The notes: a model not told the origin generated them from the letters alone. Positions 25,564 through 37,101 are shown, counted from the stretch's first letter. The stretch: DNA of 60,000 bases from Branchiostoma floridae (GCF_000003815.2 NC_049982.1:7303440-7363439), one strand, 5' to 3'. A program made the numbers and translations.

Positions 25564-28500
25564 CTAAAATCGCGGAAATGCACAGATTTCGAACGGCTTT
25601 GGAGAAAACACAAGCCCGAAAATCCCCTCCGTGTCTGGAGTAGGGACGCCCTCTGGCAGCTTGAAGGTGAACTGCTGCATCAGAGAGGTGAAGAAGAGGA
25701 ACAACTCGAACTTGGCCAGTTGTTCTCCGAGGCACCTCCGGGGACCTGACTCGGTAGGAAATAAACTGTATCATCAAATATACAATACTAAGCGCTTGTC
25801 TTCTATTCTATGATACTCTTAAAGTGTCGTTCGAAAATTCACTTGGCCAGCGTTCGCTTAGACGAATTGTTTATGGTGCATAGATGCATCATTTGCCACC
25901 AGAACAAATGACTTTTCACTCCAAGGTGAAAACTGGCTCACCTGTGCTGAACGGCAGAAATGACTCTGTCCCCTGTCTCAGCTGACCGTCACTGTCCAGG
26001 AATCGGGTGGGGTCGAACCGCTCCGGATCAGGCCAGTACTTCGGGTCCATGTGGAGAGACCATAAGTTGGGCAAGATGAAGGTCCCGGTGGGGATCTGGG
26101 ACAGGTAAAATGGTGTGAGAATGGTATGTTGTAGAACACAGAAAGCACTTTACGATGGATTATGATGTGGAATATACGTTAGTTAACGTGGGAACTACAA
26201 GAAACGCAGAGTAGTTACCTGATGGCCCAGGACTGTAGCAGGAGCTGTGGTCTCATGAGGAACAGACGAAGGAGCGATGCTCCGGATTCGTTGGGCCTCG
26301 CGTATGGTCGCCTCCGTGTAGGGAAGGTGTTCTCGCAGCAGTATAGATGGAGTCTGTGGTTAACGTAAGATACGCATTTACACACAGAGTGACGGCAATA
26401 ACGTATCTGATATAGTTTATAGGAAACGTGATACAACAGCGAGTTTTAGTAGCTTGTCAAGCGTAAACCGACTCAGCTTTGTCCAGTTCGAATGTGCATT
26501 TGAATACTGCCTTGTAATGATGAAAGATATATAAGATGACGCAATTATTCTAACGATAGTGCGCTAAGGCGTAGCAAATCCTGGATCATAACCCCGCATT
26601 CTTGGTAATCGTGAACAGCTACCATAAGATCTCATTTGAAGCAAATCAAAAGTCTCTCGTCTTTTTATTTGCCTTAGTACAGATGTGAGATGCACCTGTT
26701 TTCCTAGCGACTCATCGATCTCCTCCTGAGCCTTGCGCTGCACATCCGGGTTCATGACCAGGTACAGCAGGGCCCAGCGGAGCGTGGTGGCGGTGGTGTC
26801 GGTTCCCGCCACGAACAGGTTCCTGATGACGTTGATGATGTTGTCCTGTGGTAGATCAGATAATATTCTGTTCCCTACAGATAAAAGATAACGGTTAAGC
26901 AAAGGACTCTTCTCACAAACGTACATTATGTTTCAGCCACGATTCCACGAAGAAATACCTCAAAGGCGCCAAAGTGGCTCAATTAATGTGCTACAGAAAA
27001 GCGCACACGTCGCAAGGTGCAGAGAAATGTACTAATTATATAAGTTAAACAAAGAAAGTCAGATTGCCGCTGCGTTTCTACGACAGTGGATGTAGCGCTC
27101 AGAAGGAGGTGATGATGATGATGATGAAACGTGCAAGTTTGTTATTCTGGATGACCACGTACCTCGGTGCTCCTCCAGCAGAAAACCATCGATGACGTCC
27201 CTAATGTTGTTCGGGTCAAAGGTCTCCCTGTGCTCCTGGATGACTTCGATGACGAAGCTGCGGATCTCCTCGCTGCACGTCACCACCTCCTCCAGCTTCC
27301 GGCGGAAAGACGGGACGTGCCGCAATATGGGGTAGACGTTCAGTGCCTGGGAGAACAGACAGAATATAGAAATGGGAGCAATGCAGCAATACTTCACTAT
27401 CGGCCAAAATATGCTTGTATCGTTCAGTTCAACTGCCCGAGATCTTTAGCCTCCATATGAAAAAAAATATTCCGCTATAACAGTACGGTGTAGAGTTCCA
27501 AATATTTGCCGTAATTCAGGGACTTGAACAAAACTTTAGGAATCTACGTTGGTGATTTAAATTTGATACCCAAACCTGTCACGGTGAACCTGTATGAGAG
27601 GACGCACCTGAGAGGACGCATTTGATTGGAAGTACCGATTGAGGAGCCCCATCAGGCGCGAGAAACGCTCGTCGTCATGGTCAAATCTCCGGCCGAACAC
27701 CACGGAACAGATCACGTTGGAAACCGACAGACCTAGAGACACCGTGGGGTCGAACGGTTGACCGCATTTATCCTTGAAAACCTGAACCAGATCCTGTGCC
27801 TCCTGCACGATGGTCGGCTCCAGACTCGGCTTCCCGGCCCCGAAGGTGTTGAGCCAAGTCAGCGCCACCTTTCGGGTCTCCTTCCACTCCGGACCGTAAG
27901 GGGCCGTGGCAACACCTGATTACAATGCAAACGGTGGCAACTTGATGAGAATTCGTTCCTATAAGATCACAGACATTCTTTCTTGACAGAACTTTCTTAA
28001 TCTATCGATTTGAAAAAGCGATATGCGGATTCCAAAGTCCCCTCTCCATATCGACTCGATCGTTAAAACAACTTAATCCGTCTTTCAATTGACGCATAAA
28101 ACAGCACCCCCCCCCCCCATAAACACCGTGACCATAAATGACTTCCCGGTTATGATTATTCAGGCAATTGCAAGTTCACATATTACTCTTGTAAGTAGGA
28201 TTACTCACTACATAGCTTCCATTGCACGCATAGGGGCTGTCTTATGTATAGACTTTACAAGATGCAGCTAATAAGAAAGCAAACTGACAATCGTCCGACA
28301 ATATACAGGTCAGGTCATTCAGTAATCTTGTGATCACTGAGCAACCTTACAATAAAAAAATAACTGATGATCATTGGAACATTGATGAACATTGTGCTGG
28401 AAAATTGGCTTTCCAATTAAGTGTCTTTTACTGTACGTACAAAGATTCAAACTTTGTTTTAAATGCTTAAGTCATTGTTTAAAATGCTTATTATAAGTAA

Positions 28501-29984
28501 CTTCATGTAAAGATGTCTTCCTACCCTTTCCTCTTGTTCGTATTGTCCGTCTCCACACGAACAAGTCCGGACGAGACGAAAAGACATCGCCATGTTTCAG
28601 CAAAGCTTCTTTTACAGCGTCCTGTCCGCTCAGCACGACTGCTGGGCGACATCCGAGCCAGACACTACAAAATGAAGAAATTGTAATGCAGCTTATTAAG
28701 CAGTGATGTAGACAGACATCAACAATGGTAGGTTCCTGATGGAAGAAGAGATAGAAAGAACACAACAGCAAAACAATATCTATTCCCTTAGGCTACAGCA
28801 AGTAAATTTTATGGATGACATCCTATGCAGAGTGCAAAAATAATGAGATAGTGCGAAAAAAAAAACAAGATGGGATAAAAAAACAAGATGGCTAGATTTT
28901 CAAAATAGACACCATAAACATCGTAACAAGATTTGAAGTGACAAAACGTGGCATCACAACTAACAAGGCATTCATTCCCGTGTTAAAGAAGTGACTAGTG
29001 TAGTAAAAGTGATACTAGTGTGGTACACTGGTAGCACTTGCCAAGCTGGCAACTACATGCATGGCTTCCATATTGGTGGCACTTTTACAACTATCCAACA
29101 AGTTTCACTTCTGCAACTATAGTCATGGCTACCTCCCTAGTGTCACTTGTACAAGTATGATTATTAGGCTACAACACAACCTATTTGCCTGTTTTGGTCT
29201 ATCTGGCCATCCTCGAAGAGGAAATCAGGCGAAAATTAATGCGCGCGCTGATGTCATCCATAAAATTTACTTGCTGTGCCTGTGGCCTTATCGTGTAAAG
29301 AAAAATCGCGTACCAATGTCGGCTCGTCAGTTGTCCTTCCCAAAACCTGCACCTCAGATATAAGACTTAAAGTTTGTGACCCGATAACAAGACGTTTTGA
29401 TGCAATACCTCACAATGGGAGCCAAGATGTACACATTTTACGCTTAGACAAATTCGAAAAGCCTAGCCCCTGTTCAGGTCTTGTTCGACTGGTTCCCTGC
29501 AATTTGGACGATGCCTCGGGTATCATTTTGCCTGACTGTACGAAATAAATGCCGTGCCAGTGTAGAAAACGCTGTTATTTCGTGTGTTTTTCCCCTATGA
29601 ACAACACCTATGAAATAAAGTTGCTGTCGTAAAAAAAGAGGACTACTAGTAATTGAAATTAGTACCTCGACTTCGAGGCCACCCACCCTACATTTTCTGG
29701 TCGCATGTGTTTTTTTCCGCTAATAACGAATCATAACTACAAATAATACTAGCGACTACTTTAGATCGGTAATGAGTCAGCAATGACATATTTACGCACG
29801 TGAAGACGTCGCCATATTTCACTCGCCATTCAGCGAACACTCGATGTTGTCCCCGGGCGAGATCGCGCAGGTTCCCGACGATCGGCCAGGCACGAGGCCC
29901 TGGTGGGTATTTCCTCGTCAACCGGAGGTTTTGGACGTACAGGTAGACTCCAAGCAGTACCAAGGCTACAAAGAACAACTCCAT
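25564..29984 (-). CDS. CYP2-like cytochrome P450 gene F, complete and open
   Basis: Eight exons: 29800-29984, 28525-28664, 27608-27915, 27163-27346, 26696-26874, 26219-26353, 25942-26095 and 25564-25745 (1467 nt, 488 residues). It has the N-terminal anchor, PPGP hinge, WKETR C-helix, I helix VAGTDTTATTLRW, EAQR, PERF and FSTGPRRCLG. All introns are GT-AG, and the intron 7 donor is the normal GTGAG. Exon 2 differs from the B/D/E type (VWLGCRPAVV, and RTIRTRGKG). F is the intact sister of the deleted locus C and supplies the outgroup view of what C lost. Predicted microsomal monooxygenase of unknown substrate. Confidence 0.92.
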
Positions 29985-30040
29985 TTTGCTGCTAAGTCCT
30001 CGCCAGCTACTCAGCAAGACTGGGAGAGCGAGTAACACCT

Positions 30041-30096
30041 CACAAAGTCCAAAGTTGAATGAGACACCAACGGATGACGTTGGAATTCCCTACGAG
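30041..30096 (-). promoter_or_regulatory. Conserved upstream block of P450 F with an exact CAAAGTCCA
   Basis: CAAAGTCCA, the motif described for HNF4, lies at 30043-30051, 59 bp before the start codon, followed by AAGTTGAATGAG, TGACGT and GGAATTCCC. The other loci have related but not identical sequence here. Function is inferred. Confidence 0.35.
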
Positions 30097-30302
30097 CGTT
30101 TGCATTGTTCAAATGCAATAGAGCGTCTTCAATCCCCTTGGTATGTTAAGCCACTTTGTGACATGAGCTTCACCTTTGGTCTCATCTAAATGCTGCGTTC
30201 CTTTTTGATATATATTTGCTTTTGGACAGACGAGGACAATGTGGCACTGCACTCAAGTTTTGTAACTTATATTAACAGTGCCACATACACGGTACAGACA
30301 GA

Positions 30303-30464
30303 AGGTAAAGGTAGTCTTTACCTCCCCGACCGAAGTCAAGTACCCGTCTTTACACCTGGGTGAAGTGAGGTAGGTCGTGTAAAGTGCCTTTCCCAAGGGC
30401 ACAACGTCGAGGGGCACGGCGGGGATCGAACTCAGGACCTCTAGATTCCGAGCTGTGACAAGAA
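30303..30464 (-). repeat. Truncated SINE at the F/G junction
   Basis: Matches the SINE of the C-D spacer but stops inside the tRNA-like head at acaagaa (30464). The next base begins P450 G exon 7 sequence. The head's outer part, the spacer and the end of gene G are all missing. Confidence 0.7.
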
Positions 30465-32514
30465 CTGTCCCCTGTTTCAGCTGACCGTCACTGTCCAGGA
30501 ATCGGGTGGGGTCGAACCGCTCCGGATCGGGCCAGTACTTCGGGTCCATGTGGAGAGACCACAGGTTGGGCAGGATGAAGGTGCCGGCGGGGATCTGGGA
30601 CAGGTAAACCAATTTTTAAAGTGTGAAAATGGTATATCATAGAACACAGATAGCACATAACGGTGGATTATAATGTGGAACATGTTAACGTACGTACGGA
30701 AAGAAACGCAGAGTGGAAATGGTTACCTGATGGCCCAGGATTGTAGCAGGAGCTGTGGTCTCGTGAGGCACAGACGAAGGAACGATGGTCCGGATCCGCT
30801 GGGCCTCGCGTATGGTCGCCTCCGTGTACGGAAGGTGTTCTCGCAGCAGTATAGATGGAGTCTGTGAGGATTGTGGTATGTTATGTGCAATGAACAAACG
30901 CAAAAACACATTCTAAAATAAAATTTGACGCGACTTCTCCCAAGTCGTAATGACCCTTGAATTCAGGGACTCGAACCCACAAGTTCTAGGTTCCCCTTTG
31001 ACGATCAAACAAGGCCACTCGCGACGTTGCAAAAACTACCCTTGGACGTTTTACCTGTTTTCCAAGCGACTCATCGATCTCCTCCTGCACCTTGCCCTGC
31101 ACATCCGGGTTCATGACCAGGTACAGCAGGGCCCAGCGGAGCGTGGTGGCGGTGGTGTCGGTTCCCGCCGCGAACAGGTTCTTGATGACATTGATGATGT
31201 TGTCCTGTGGCAGTTCAGACAGTATTCTGTTCCCTAAAGACACAAGACAATGGTTAAGCGATGAGCTCATCTCACAAACCTGCGTTATGTTTCAGGCACA
31301 TTTCAACGAAGAAGTAGTTTAAAGCCCCTAAAAAGAGTCAATCAATTTCCAAAGAAACAGTGAGAAAGGAGCTGACGCGGCGCAGTTGAGGCACAGAGAA
31401 TGTAAATTTTATATAATCGAAACGAAACAAGACTGTTGTCGCCGCGTTTCTACGGCAGTGGATATCCAGATGTAGCACCCAGATGGGGGTGATGTTGGTG
31501 AAACGTGCAAGTTTGTCATCTTACCTCGGTGCTCCTCCAGCAGATAACCATCGATGACGTCCCTGATGTTGTTGGGGTCAAAGGTCTCCCTGTGCTCCCG
31601 GATGACTTCGATGACGAAGCTGCGGATCTCCTCGCTGAACGTCACCACCTCCCCCAGCTTCCGGCGGAAAGACGGGACGTGCCACAGTTTTGGGTAGATG
31701 TTCAATGCCTGAGAGAACAGACAGAATATAGAAGTGGGAGCAATCAGCCAATTATGATTGCAGTGTCCAGTTCGACTGCCGAAATCTTCAGCCTCGATGG
31801 TTCAATACAGCTACAGCTACAGTACGGTGCAAAGTTCTTAACATTCGTGGATGTGGACAAATGCTTAAAGCCCCAGTGCAACGGGGTTTAAAAGTCTTAT
31901 TTTCTTTGCTTATTTGTGAGACTGTCGGTGGGAGTTATCGAATTTTTAGGAATCTACGTTATGGATGCGCTAGCATGCAACCCAAAACTATATGAAAAGA
32001 CAAACCTGGGAGGATGCACTTGAGCCGAGGTACCGATTGAGGAGCCCCACCAGGTGCGAAAAACGCTTGTCGTCATGGTCGAATCTTCGGCCGAACACCA
32101 CGGAACAGATCACGTTGGAAACCGACAGGCCTAGAGACACCGTGGGGTCGAACGGTTGACCGCATTTATCCTTGAACACTTGCACCAGATCCTGCGCCTC
32201 CTGCACGATGGTCGGCTCCAGACTCTGCTTCCCGGCCCCGAAGGTGTTGAGCCAAGTCAGCGCCACCTTTCGGGTCTCCTTCCACTCGGGGCCGTAAGGG
32301 GCCGTGACAACACCTGATGACAATGGAAACGGTGCAGCTTGATTATAATGCCAGGAAAAACTCTTCCATTCCGTCTCCGATTACAAGCATTCTTTCTTGA
32401 CAGAACTTTCTTTATCTTTATCCCTATGTCTATATAGACTCTACAAGCAGCAGCTAAGAAAGCAAACTGACAAAGTTGCTTCATCGTCCGACAATATACA
32501 GGAAAGAAAATATA

Positions 32515-33091
32515 CAGGGTGCCTAAGAATTTGCACAAACATTATGCGATTTGCACGAATCACTATGCGAAAACGTACGAACCTTATGTCATACGCACGA
32601 ATCTTATGTGATACACACGAACCTTATGCGGTTTGCATGAACCTTCTGCGAAATCAGCCAATTACTGCTCGGGTCACGTGACAGGCGGAGCGGAATTTTC
32701 AACATGGCGGCTTCGATCTTCAGCGGCGGAAAATACGATGTGACGCGCAGGAATGAAGACAAAGAGTATCTCGCATGTTTTTAGATACGTCTTCGTTATG
32801 GCATATGTCCAGTCAATAGTTTGAAATAAAACTATCATGGGTAGAAGCGCTCAGAAACACGCCTTCTCCCAACGTAGCGGCGGCGGTCGGTTTGCATAAA
32901 GTTCCTGCAAATCGCATAAGGTTCGTGCAAATCACATAAGGTTCGTGTGTGCAACATAAGGTTCGTACGTTATCGCTTAGTGATTCGTGGAAATTGCATA
33001 AGGTTCGTGCGTTTTCGCATAGTGATTCGTACGTATCACATAATGTTCGTACGGATCTCATAGGGTTCATGCAAATGCTTAGGCACCCCTG
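32515..33091. mobile_element. Inverted-repeat element with subterminal repeat arrays (intron 2 of G)
   Basis: 577 bp with ends CAGGGTGCCTAAG and CTTAGGCACCCCTG, flanked by ATATA. Each arm carries about seven degenerate copies, spaced roughly 17-25 bp, of a GCATAAGGTTCGTGC-like unit, in opposite orientation on the two sides. The centre has GGTCACGTGAC and AACATGGCGGC. No coding capacity. The CAGGGGTG-like terminus suggests a hAT relative, but the target duplication is not a clean 8 bp. Confidence 0.75.
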
Positions 33092-33711
33092 ATATACAGG
33101 TCAGGTCATTGAGCAACCTTACAATTGAAAAAAAAAACTAGAAAGGCAACATTTTTGAAAAAATGCTGGATGTGGGCGAAGGGAAAAGAAAGGAAAAATC
33201 GCAAGAAAAGAAACAACTAGAATGACAACATTTTCGCGAAAATGCAGCAAGTCTTTCCCGTGGCCTTTTTTGAAGTTTAAGTCAAACTATCTTACACACA
33301 ATAGTAATTGCCATTAGGTGCCCCGTATTCTCGGTTCACCCCTATTCTCGGCCTTTACCTGACGTCACGGGTTGTGCTGTGTAGCAATTATAAAGCTGAA
33401 ATTCATGATCAGGTTCAGGTCCGGTACCGTACCGTAGCCTCCATTCCAAATTTGACTTAACGCCGCAGGCGACAGACATCGACGATACAGTATTTGGCTG
33501 CCGGTATGGTCCGAGGCGTTGACGAGCCCCCCTCCCCACATGGACCGTCCGACCGTTTAAACGCCGTCTTTTGAGGGCAATTAAAAAATAAATAAAAAGG
33601 CGTGTGAACTGAACGATGCTCTGTTTGCAAGATAAAATTGTTGTAAATATCAAAAAAGAAAAAAAAAAGGACAACTAAAAGAAAGTTGTTCCCGTTTGTA
33701 AAAAGTTGTTC

Positions 33712-33795
33712 CCGCCCGGAATCGAACCAGGGTTGACCTAGCGAAAAAAGCGCAAATGTAGCTGGTGTTTTAGCCATTCGGCCAAGCTTGCCGTA
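33712..33795 (-). repeat. tRNA-like sequence, probably a SINE head or tRNA relic
   Basis: On the minus strand there is A-box-like TGGCCGAATGG and B-box GGTTCGATTCC, with a T-arm that can pair (CCTGG/CCGGG). The acceptor-stem ends do not pair, so it is not called a tRNA gene. Confidence 0.45.
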
Positions 33796-34015
33796 ACGTT
33801 AATGCATTTTAACAGGTACATGTATACAAATGCAATGCGTAGCTTGAACACGTCCGTTCACTGTTTAATTTGCAAGATTCCAAGGTCCCATTTTCTGAAG
33901 ATAATGTTTTTTGTGCAAATTTATCAATCTTGTTCATTCCGTGGCGGGCAACTTCTTCCTTGAGCGCCTGTTTGGTCGAATGCATGGCCGATTTACTGCG
34001 TCTCAGCTGCTATTA

Positions 34016-34285
34016 TAAAACTGGATGCCGAATGACATTTTGTGTTCTCTGCGTTGATAGGTCCAGCTCTGACGTACACCCGAGACAGTCTGAATTTAGG
34101 CCAATCAAAAAGCTGGGAACGCGGAGTATTTGCTAACAGCTTCCATTTTTCTGAGTTTTGATTGGCTATTATCAAAATGGATGCCGATTGTGTCCTGCGC
34201 GTTGATAGGTTCACCTCTGACGTACAACCGAGAAAGTGCGACTTTAGGCCAATCAAAAAGCTTGAAACATGGAGTACATGGAGGC
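34016..34285. repeat. Two direct repeats with CCAAT motifs
   Basis: A unit with a period of about 153-157 bp occurs twice (from about 34016 and 34173): TGGATGCCGA, then GTTGATAGGT, CTCTGACGTAC, and TTTAGGCCAATCAAAAAGCT. GGCCAATCA or its complement occurs near 34099, 34160 and 34248. It lies in intron 2 of P450 G. Probably an element fragment. Confidence 0.55.
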
Positions 34286-34659
34286 TTCCATTTGTTTCTG
34301 ATTTCCGGTGAAATACTTGTAAGAAAAAAACTATATGTGTGGCTTCGCCCACATAAACATGACAATCAGGAACATTGTGCTGGAAAACGGGCTTTCCAAA
34401 TACGTGTTTTTTTTTGTACGTACAAACGATTCAGGCTTTGATGACGAAGTTTTTTCATGTTAAGATGTCTCCCCACCTTTTCCTCTCGTCGGTATTGTCC
34501 GTCTCCACACGAACAAGTCCGGACGGGACGAAAAGACATTGCCATGTTTGAGCAAAGCTTCTTTCACAGCATCCTGTCCGCTCAGCACGACTGCTGGGCG
34601 GGATCCGAGCCAGACACTACAAAATGAGGACATTGTAAACAGTTTAGCAAGCAGTGATG

Positions 34660-35440
34660 TGCAAATATACAAAAGTAACGGTCTCCTCTGTCAGCACTGG
34701 AACACCAGTGCTGAAGTGGTCGTCAGCACTGGAAGTCCAGTGCTGAGACGGCGTCAGCACTGGAAATCCAGTGCTGAGGCAGCTTCAGCACTCAAAGCCC
34801 TTCTGTCAGCACTGGAAACCGAGTGCTGAGACTACAATCAGCACTGGATTTCCAGAGCTGAGGACATTTCAGGTCTGGAAATCCAGTGCTGACGAATATT
34901 CCGCACTGGAAACCGAGTATAAAATGTATAAAGTTGGTGAAAAGAACTTACATTCTGTTACAAAATGTAAATCGACAACTGTATTATACAATGTTTTTTA
35001 AATGCTGGTTCTTTGCTGCACAAGCAGAATGTGTCGTCCACCTGTAACTACCTATTCTTTGTAAAAAAAACCAAGCGATGTCTTTACCACACAGATAGAC
35101 CAACTGTTAGTTGTCTAACTCTGACTACCTATTGTTTTTTAAATGATGCAGCACTGGTCTTACAGTGCTGAAAAGTTCCCGAGCACTGGTAAATCCAGTG
35201 CGGAACCCGTTACTTTTGTATATCAGCACTCGGTTCCAGTGCTGACGGAGGTTTCAGCACTGGGTAACAGGTGCTGAATGACCTTTGAACTGGCTCACCG
35301 CCTCTCCGCTGCGAGCTCAGCACTGGTACCCGAGTGCTGACGGCAGTTCAGCACTGGAAAACCAGTGCTGAGGCCGATTTGACCCTTGATTCAGCACTGG
35401 AACACCAGTGCGGACCCGTTACTTTTGTATACTTGCCACA
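34660..35440. mobile_element. Inverted-repeat element built from an array of short palindromes
   Basis: Ends TGCAAATATACAAAAGTAAC and GTTACTTTTGTATACTTGCC, flanked by TGATG. The empty site (gcagtgatgtagac) is seen in F. Inside are about a dozen units of the form TCAGCACTGG-n(3-5)-CCAGTGCTGA, each a hairpin of 8-10 bp stem, in two clusters (34696-34920 and 35150-35420). They flank an AT-rich centre. An internal copy of the terminal motif (CCCGTTACTTTTGTATA, near 35208) suggests nesting or a partial duplication. No coding capacity. It lies in intron 1 of P450 G. Confidence 0.8.
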
Positions 35441-35691
35441 TGATGTAGACAGAAATTAATAATGGTAGGTTCCTGACGGAAGAAGAGATAGAAAGAACAC
35501 ACCAGCAAGGCAATATGTATTCCCTTATCGTGTAAAACAACAACAAAAAATCGCGTACCAATGTCGGCTCGTCAGTTGTCCTTCCCAAAACCTGCACCTC
35601 AGATATAGGACTTATAGTTTGTGACCCGATAACAAGACGTTTTGATGCAATACCTCACAATGGGAGCCAAGATGTACACATTTTACGCTTA

Positions 35692-36052
35692 TGCCACACC
35701 AATTTAATTTCTTGGTTCACGGATTCGCTCGCTCCTATTTTTTGGAAAAAAAAATAAAAATAAAAATTACCACTCAGCAAATTTTCGCCATTAATGAAAC
35801 CATTCACCAACTTTCTGGTGTAGCAAATTGGGCTTTATATGATAAGCTCCTTAAATTGTGGGTACAGGTGCTGTTACTGTACAATAATAGTGTTTTTGTA
35901 CTTTTTTCAAGCTGAAAATTTTTTTTCTTTATGTTTTGGATTAGCCGTTACCTTTACCCCAACCATTTTACAATTTTTATTTTTATTTCGCCCTCTCGCT
36001 CCATATTTTTTATGAAAAAATCCGTGAACCAAGAAATTAAATTGGTGTGGCC
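35692..36052. mobile_element. Harbinger-type MITE, copy 1
   Basis: 361 bp. The terminal repeats are (G/T)GCCACACCAATTTAATTT and its complement, flanked by TTA (35689-35691 and 36053-36055). The empty site is seen in F (cgcttagacaaattcg). The 3-bp TTA target duplication and GGCC ends point to PIF/Harbinger. No transposase. Confidence 0.85.
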
Positions 36053-36969
36053 TTAGACAAATTCGAAAAGCCGAGCTCGAGATCCTGTTCAAGTCTCGTT
36101 CGACTGCTGGTTCCCTGCCTTTTGTACGATGCCTCGGGTATCATTTTGCCTGACTGCACGAAATAAATGCCGTGCCAGTGTAGAAAATGCTGTTATTTCG
36201 TGTATTTTTCCGATGAACAACACCTATGAAATACATTTGCTGTCGTAAAAAAAGAGGACTACTAGTAATTGAAATTAGTACCTCAACTTCGAGGCCACCC
36301 ACCCTACATTTTCTGGTCCTATGCATTTCCAATACTGGCGACTACTTAAGATCGATAATGAGTCTGCAATGACATATTTACGCACGTGAAGACGTCGCCA
36401 TATTTCACTCGCCATTCAGCGAACACTCGATGTTGTCCCCGGGCGAGATCGCGCAGGTTCCCGACGATCGGCCAGGCACGAGGCCCTGGTGGGTATTTCC
36501 TCGTCAACCGGAGGTTTTGGACGTACAGGTAGACTCCAAGCAGTACCAAGGCTACAAAGAACAACTCCATTTTGTTGCTAAGTCCTCGCCAGCTACTCAG
36601 CAAGACTGGGAGAGCGAGTAACACCTCGCAGAGTGCAAAGTTCAAGGCCAGACGAAATAGATACCAACAGATGACGTTGGAATTCCCTCTGAGCGTTTGG
36701 ATTGTCTTCATTTGCGTGCACTTGCTGACCAATAATTGGCGTCCTCGATTACTTCATTTAGATTTACATTTCAATAGACCGTGGTTCAAACCGCTCGAAG
36801 ATTTCATTAGTAAGTTTCATGTATTTGTTAATTCTGATGGACTATAATGTAAACAGCTTTTAATAGCAGAGGTTATTTGATAGGTCCTATGAATATGCTT
36901 TAGATACGAGTAACAACAAGCTACGTTCGCCTCCTTGTTGGCGTCTCATTAAAACGCTTTGTGGACTGA

Positions 36970-36990
36970 AGGTCAGTTGAGGTCAGGTCA
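36970..36990 (+). promoter_or_regulatory. DR4-type nuclear receptor motif upstream of the array
   Basis: Two perfect AGGTCA half-sites (36970-36975 and 36980-36985) separated by GTTG, followed directly by GGTCA. DR4 is the spacing used by CAR/PXR-, LXR- and TR-type receptors. It lies 400 bp upstream of the first codon of P450 G, the 5'-most gene of the array. Regulatory use is inferred. Confidence 0.4.
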
Positions 36991-37101
36991 TGTGAGCTCA
37001 GTTATGGTGAGGTTACCTAATTATAGCTAAGGTGACACTGATAGGCTGGTCATGTGAGTTCAGTTATGGTGAGGTTACCTAAGGTGACACTGATAGGCTG
37101 G
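36986..37101. repeat. Tandem repeat, two units
   Basis: Units at 36986-37047 (62 bp) and 37048-37101 (54 bp) share GGTCATGTGAG, TTCAGTTATGGTGAGGTTAC and AAGGTGACACTGATAGGCT. The second lacks ttatagct. Confidence 0.8.

Larger units (their letters stand above)
30465..36570 (-). pseudogene. CYP2-like P450 gene G: heme-binding exon lost
   Basis: Exons: 36386-36570, 34477-34616, 32006-32313, 31525-31708, 31055-31233, 30727-30861 and a truncated exon 7, 30465-30594. Anchor, WKETR, AGTDTT, EAQR and PERF are all present and open. Only 130 of the 154 nt of exon 7 remain, and exon 8 with the heme cysteine is absent before gene F starts. The frame runs on from exon 7 into the antisense strand of the SINE and stops at 30253, giving a chimeric tail without the Cys ligand. 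It cannot bind heme in the normal way, so I call it a pseudogene. Intron 2 is swollen by an inverted-repeat element and duplicated sequence, and intron 1 by the hairpin-array element and a Harbinger-type MITE. G resembles C and F most. Confidence 0.85.

Noticed and set aside
33712-33795. Functional tRNA gene on the minus strand
   Set aside because: A and B boxes are present, but the acceptor-stem halves do not pair and no clear anticodon arm forms; a SINE head or relic fits better.
34345-34370. Short stem-loop (TATGTGTGGCTTCGCCCACATA) as an RNA element
   Set aside because: A perfect small hairpin, but isolated and without any RNA gene context; such hairpins are expected by chance in element-rich introns.
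34690-35430. CRISPR-like array (regular repeats with spacers)
   Set aside because: The repeats are themselves palindromes of uneven spacing inside a terminal-inverted-repeat element in a eukaryotic intron, with no cas genes.
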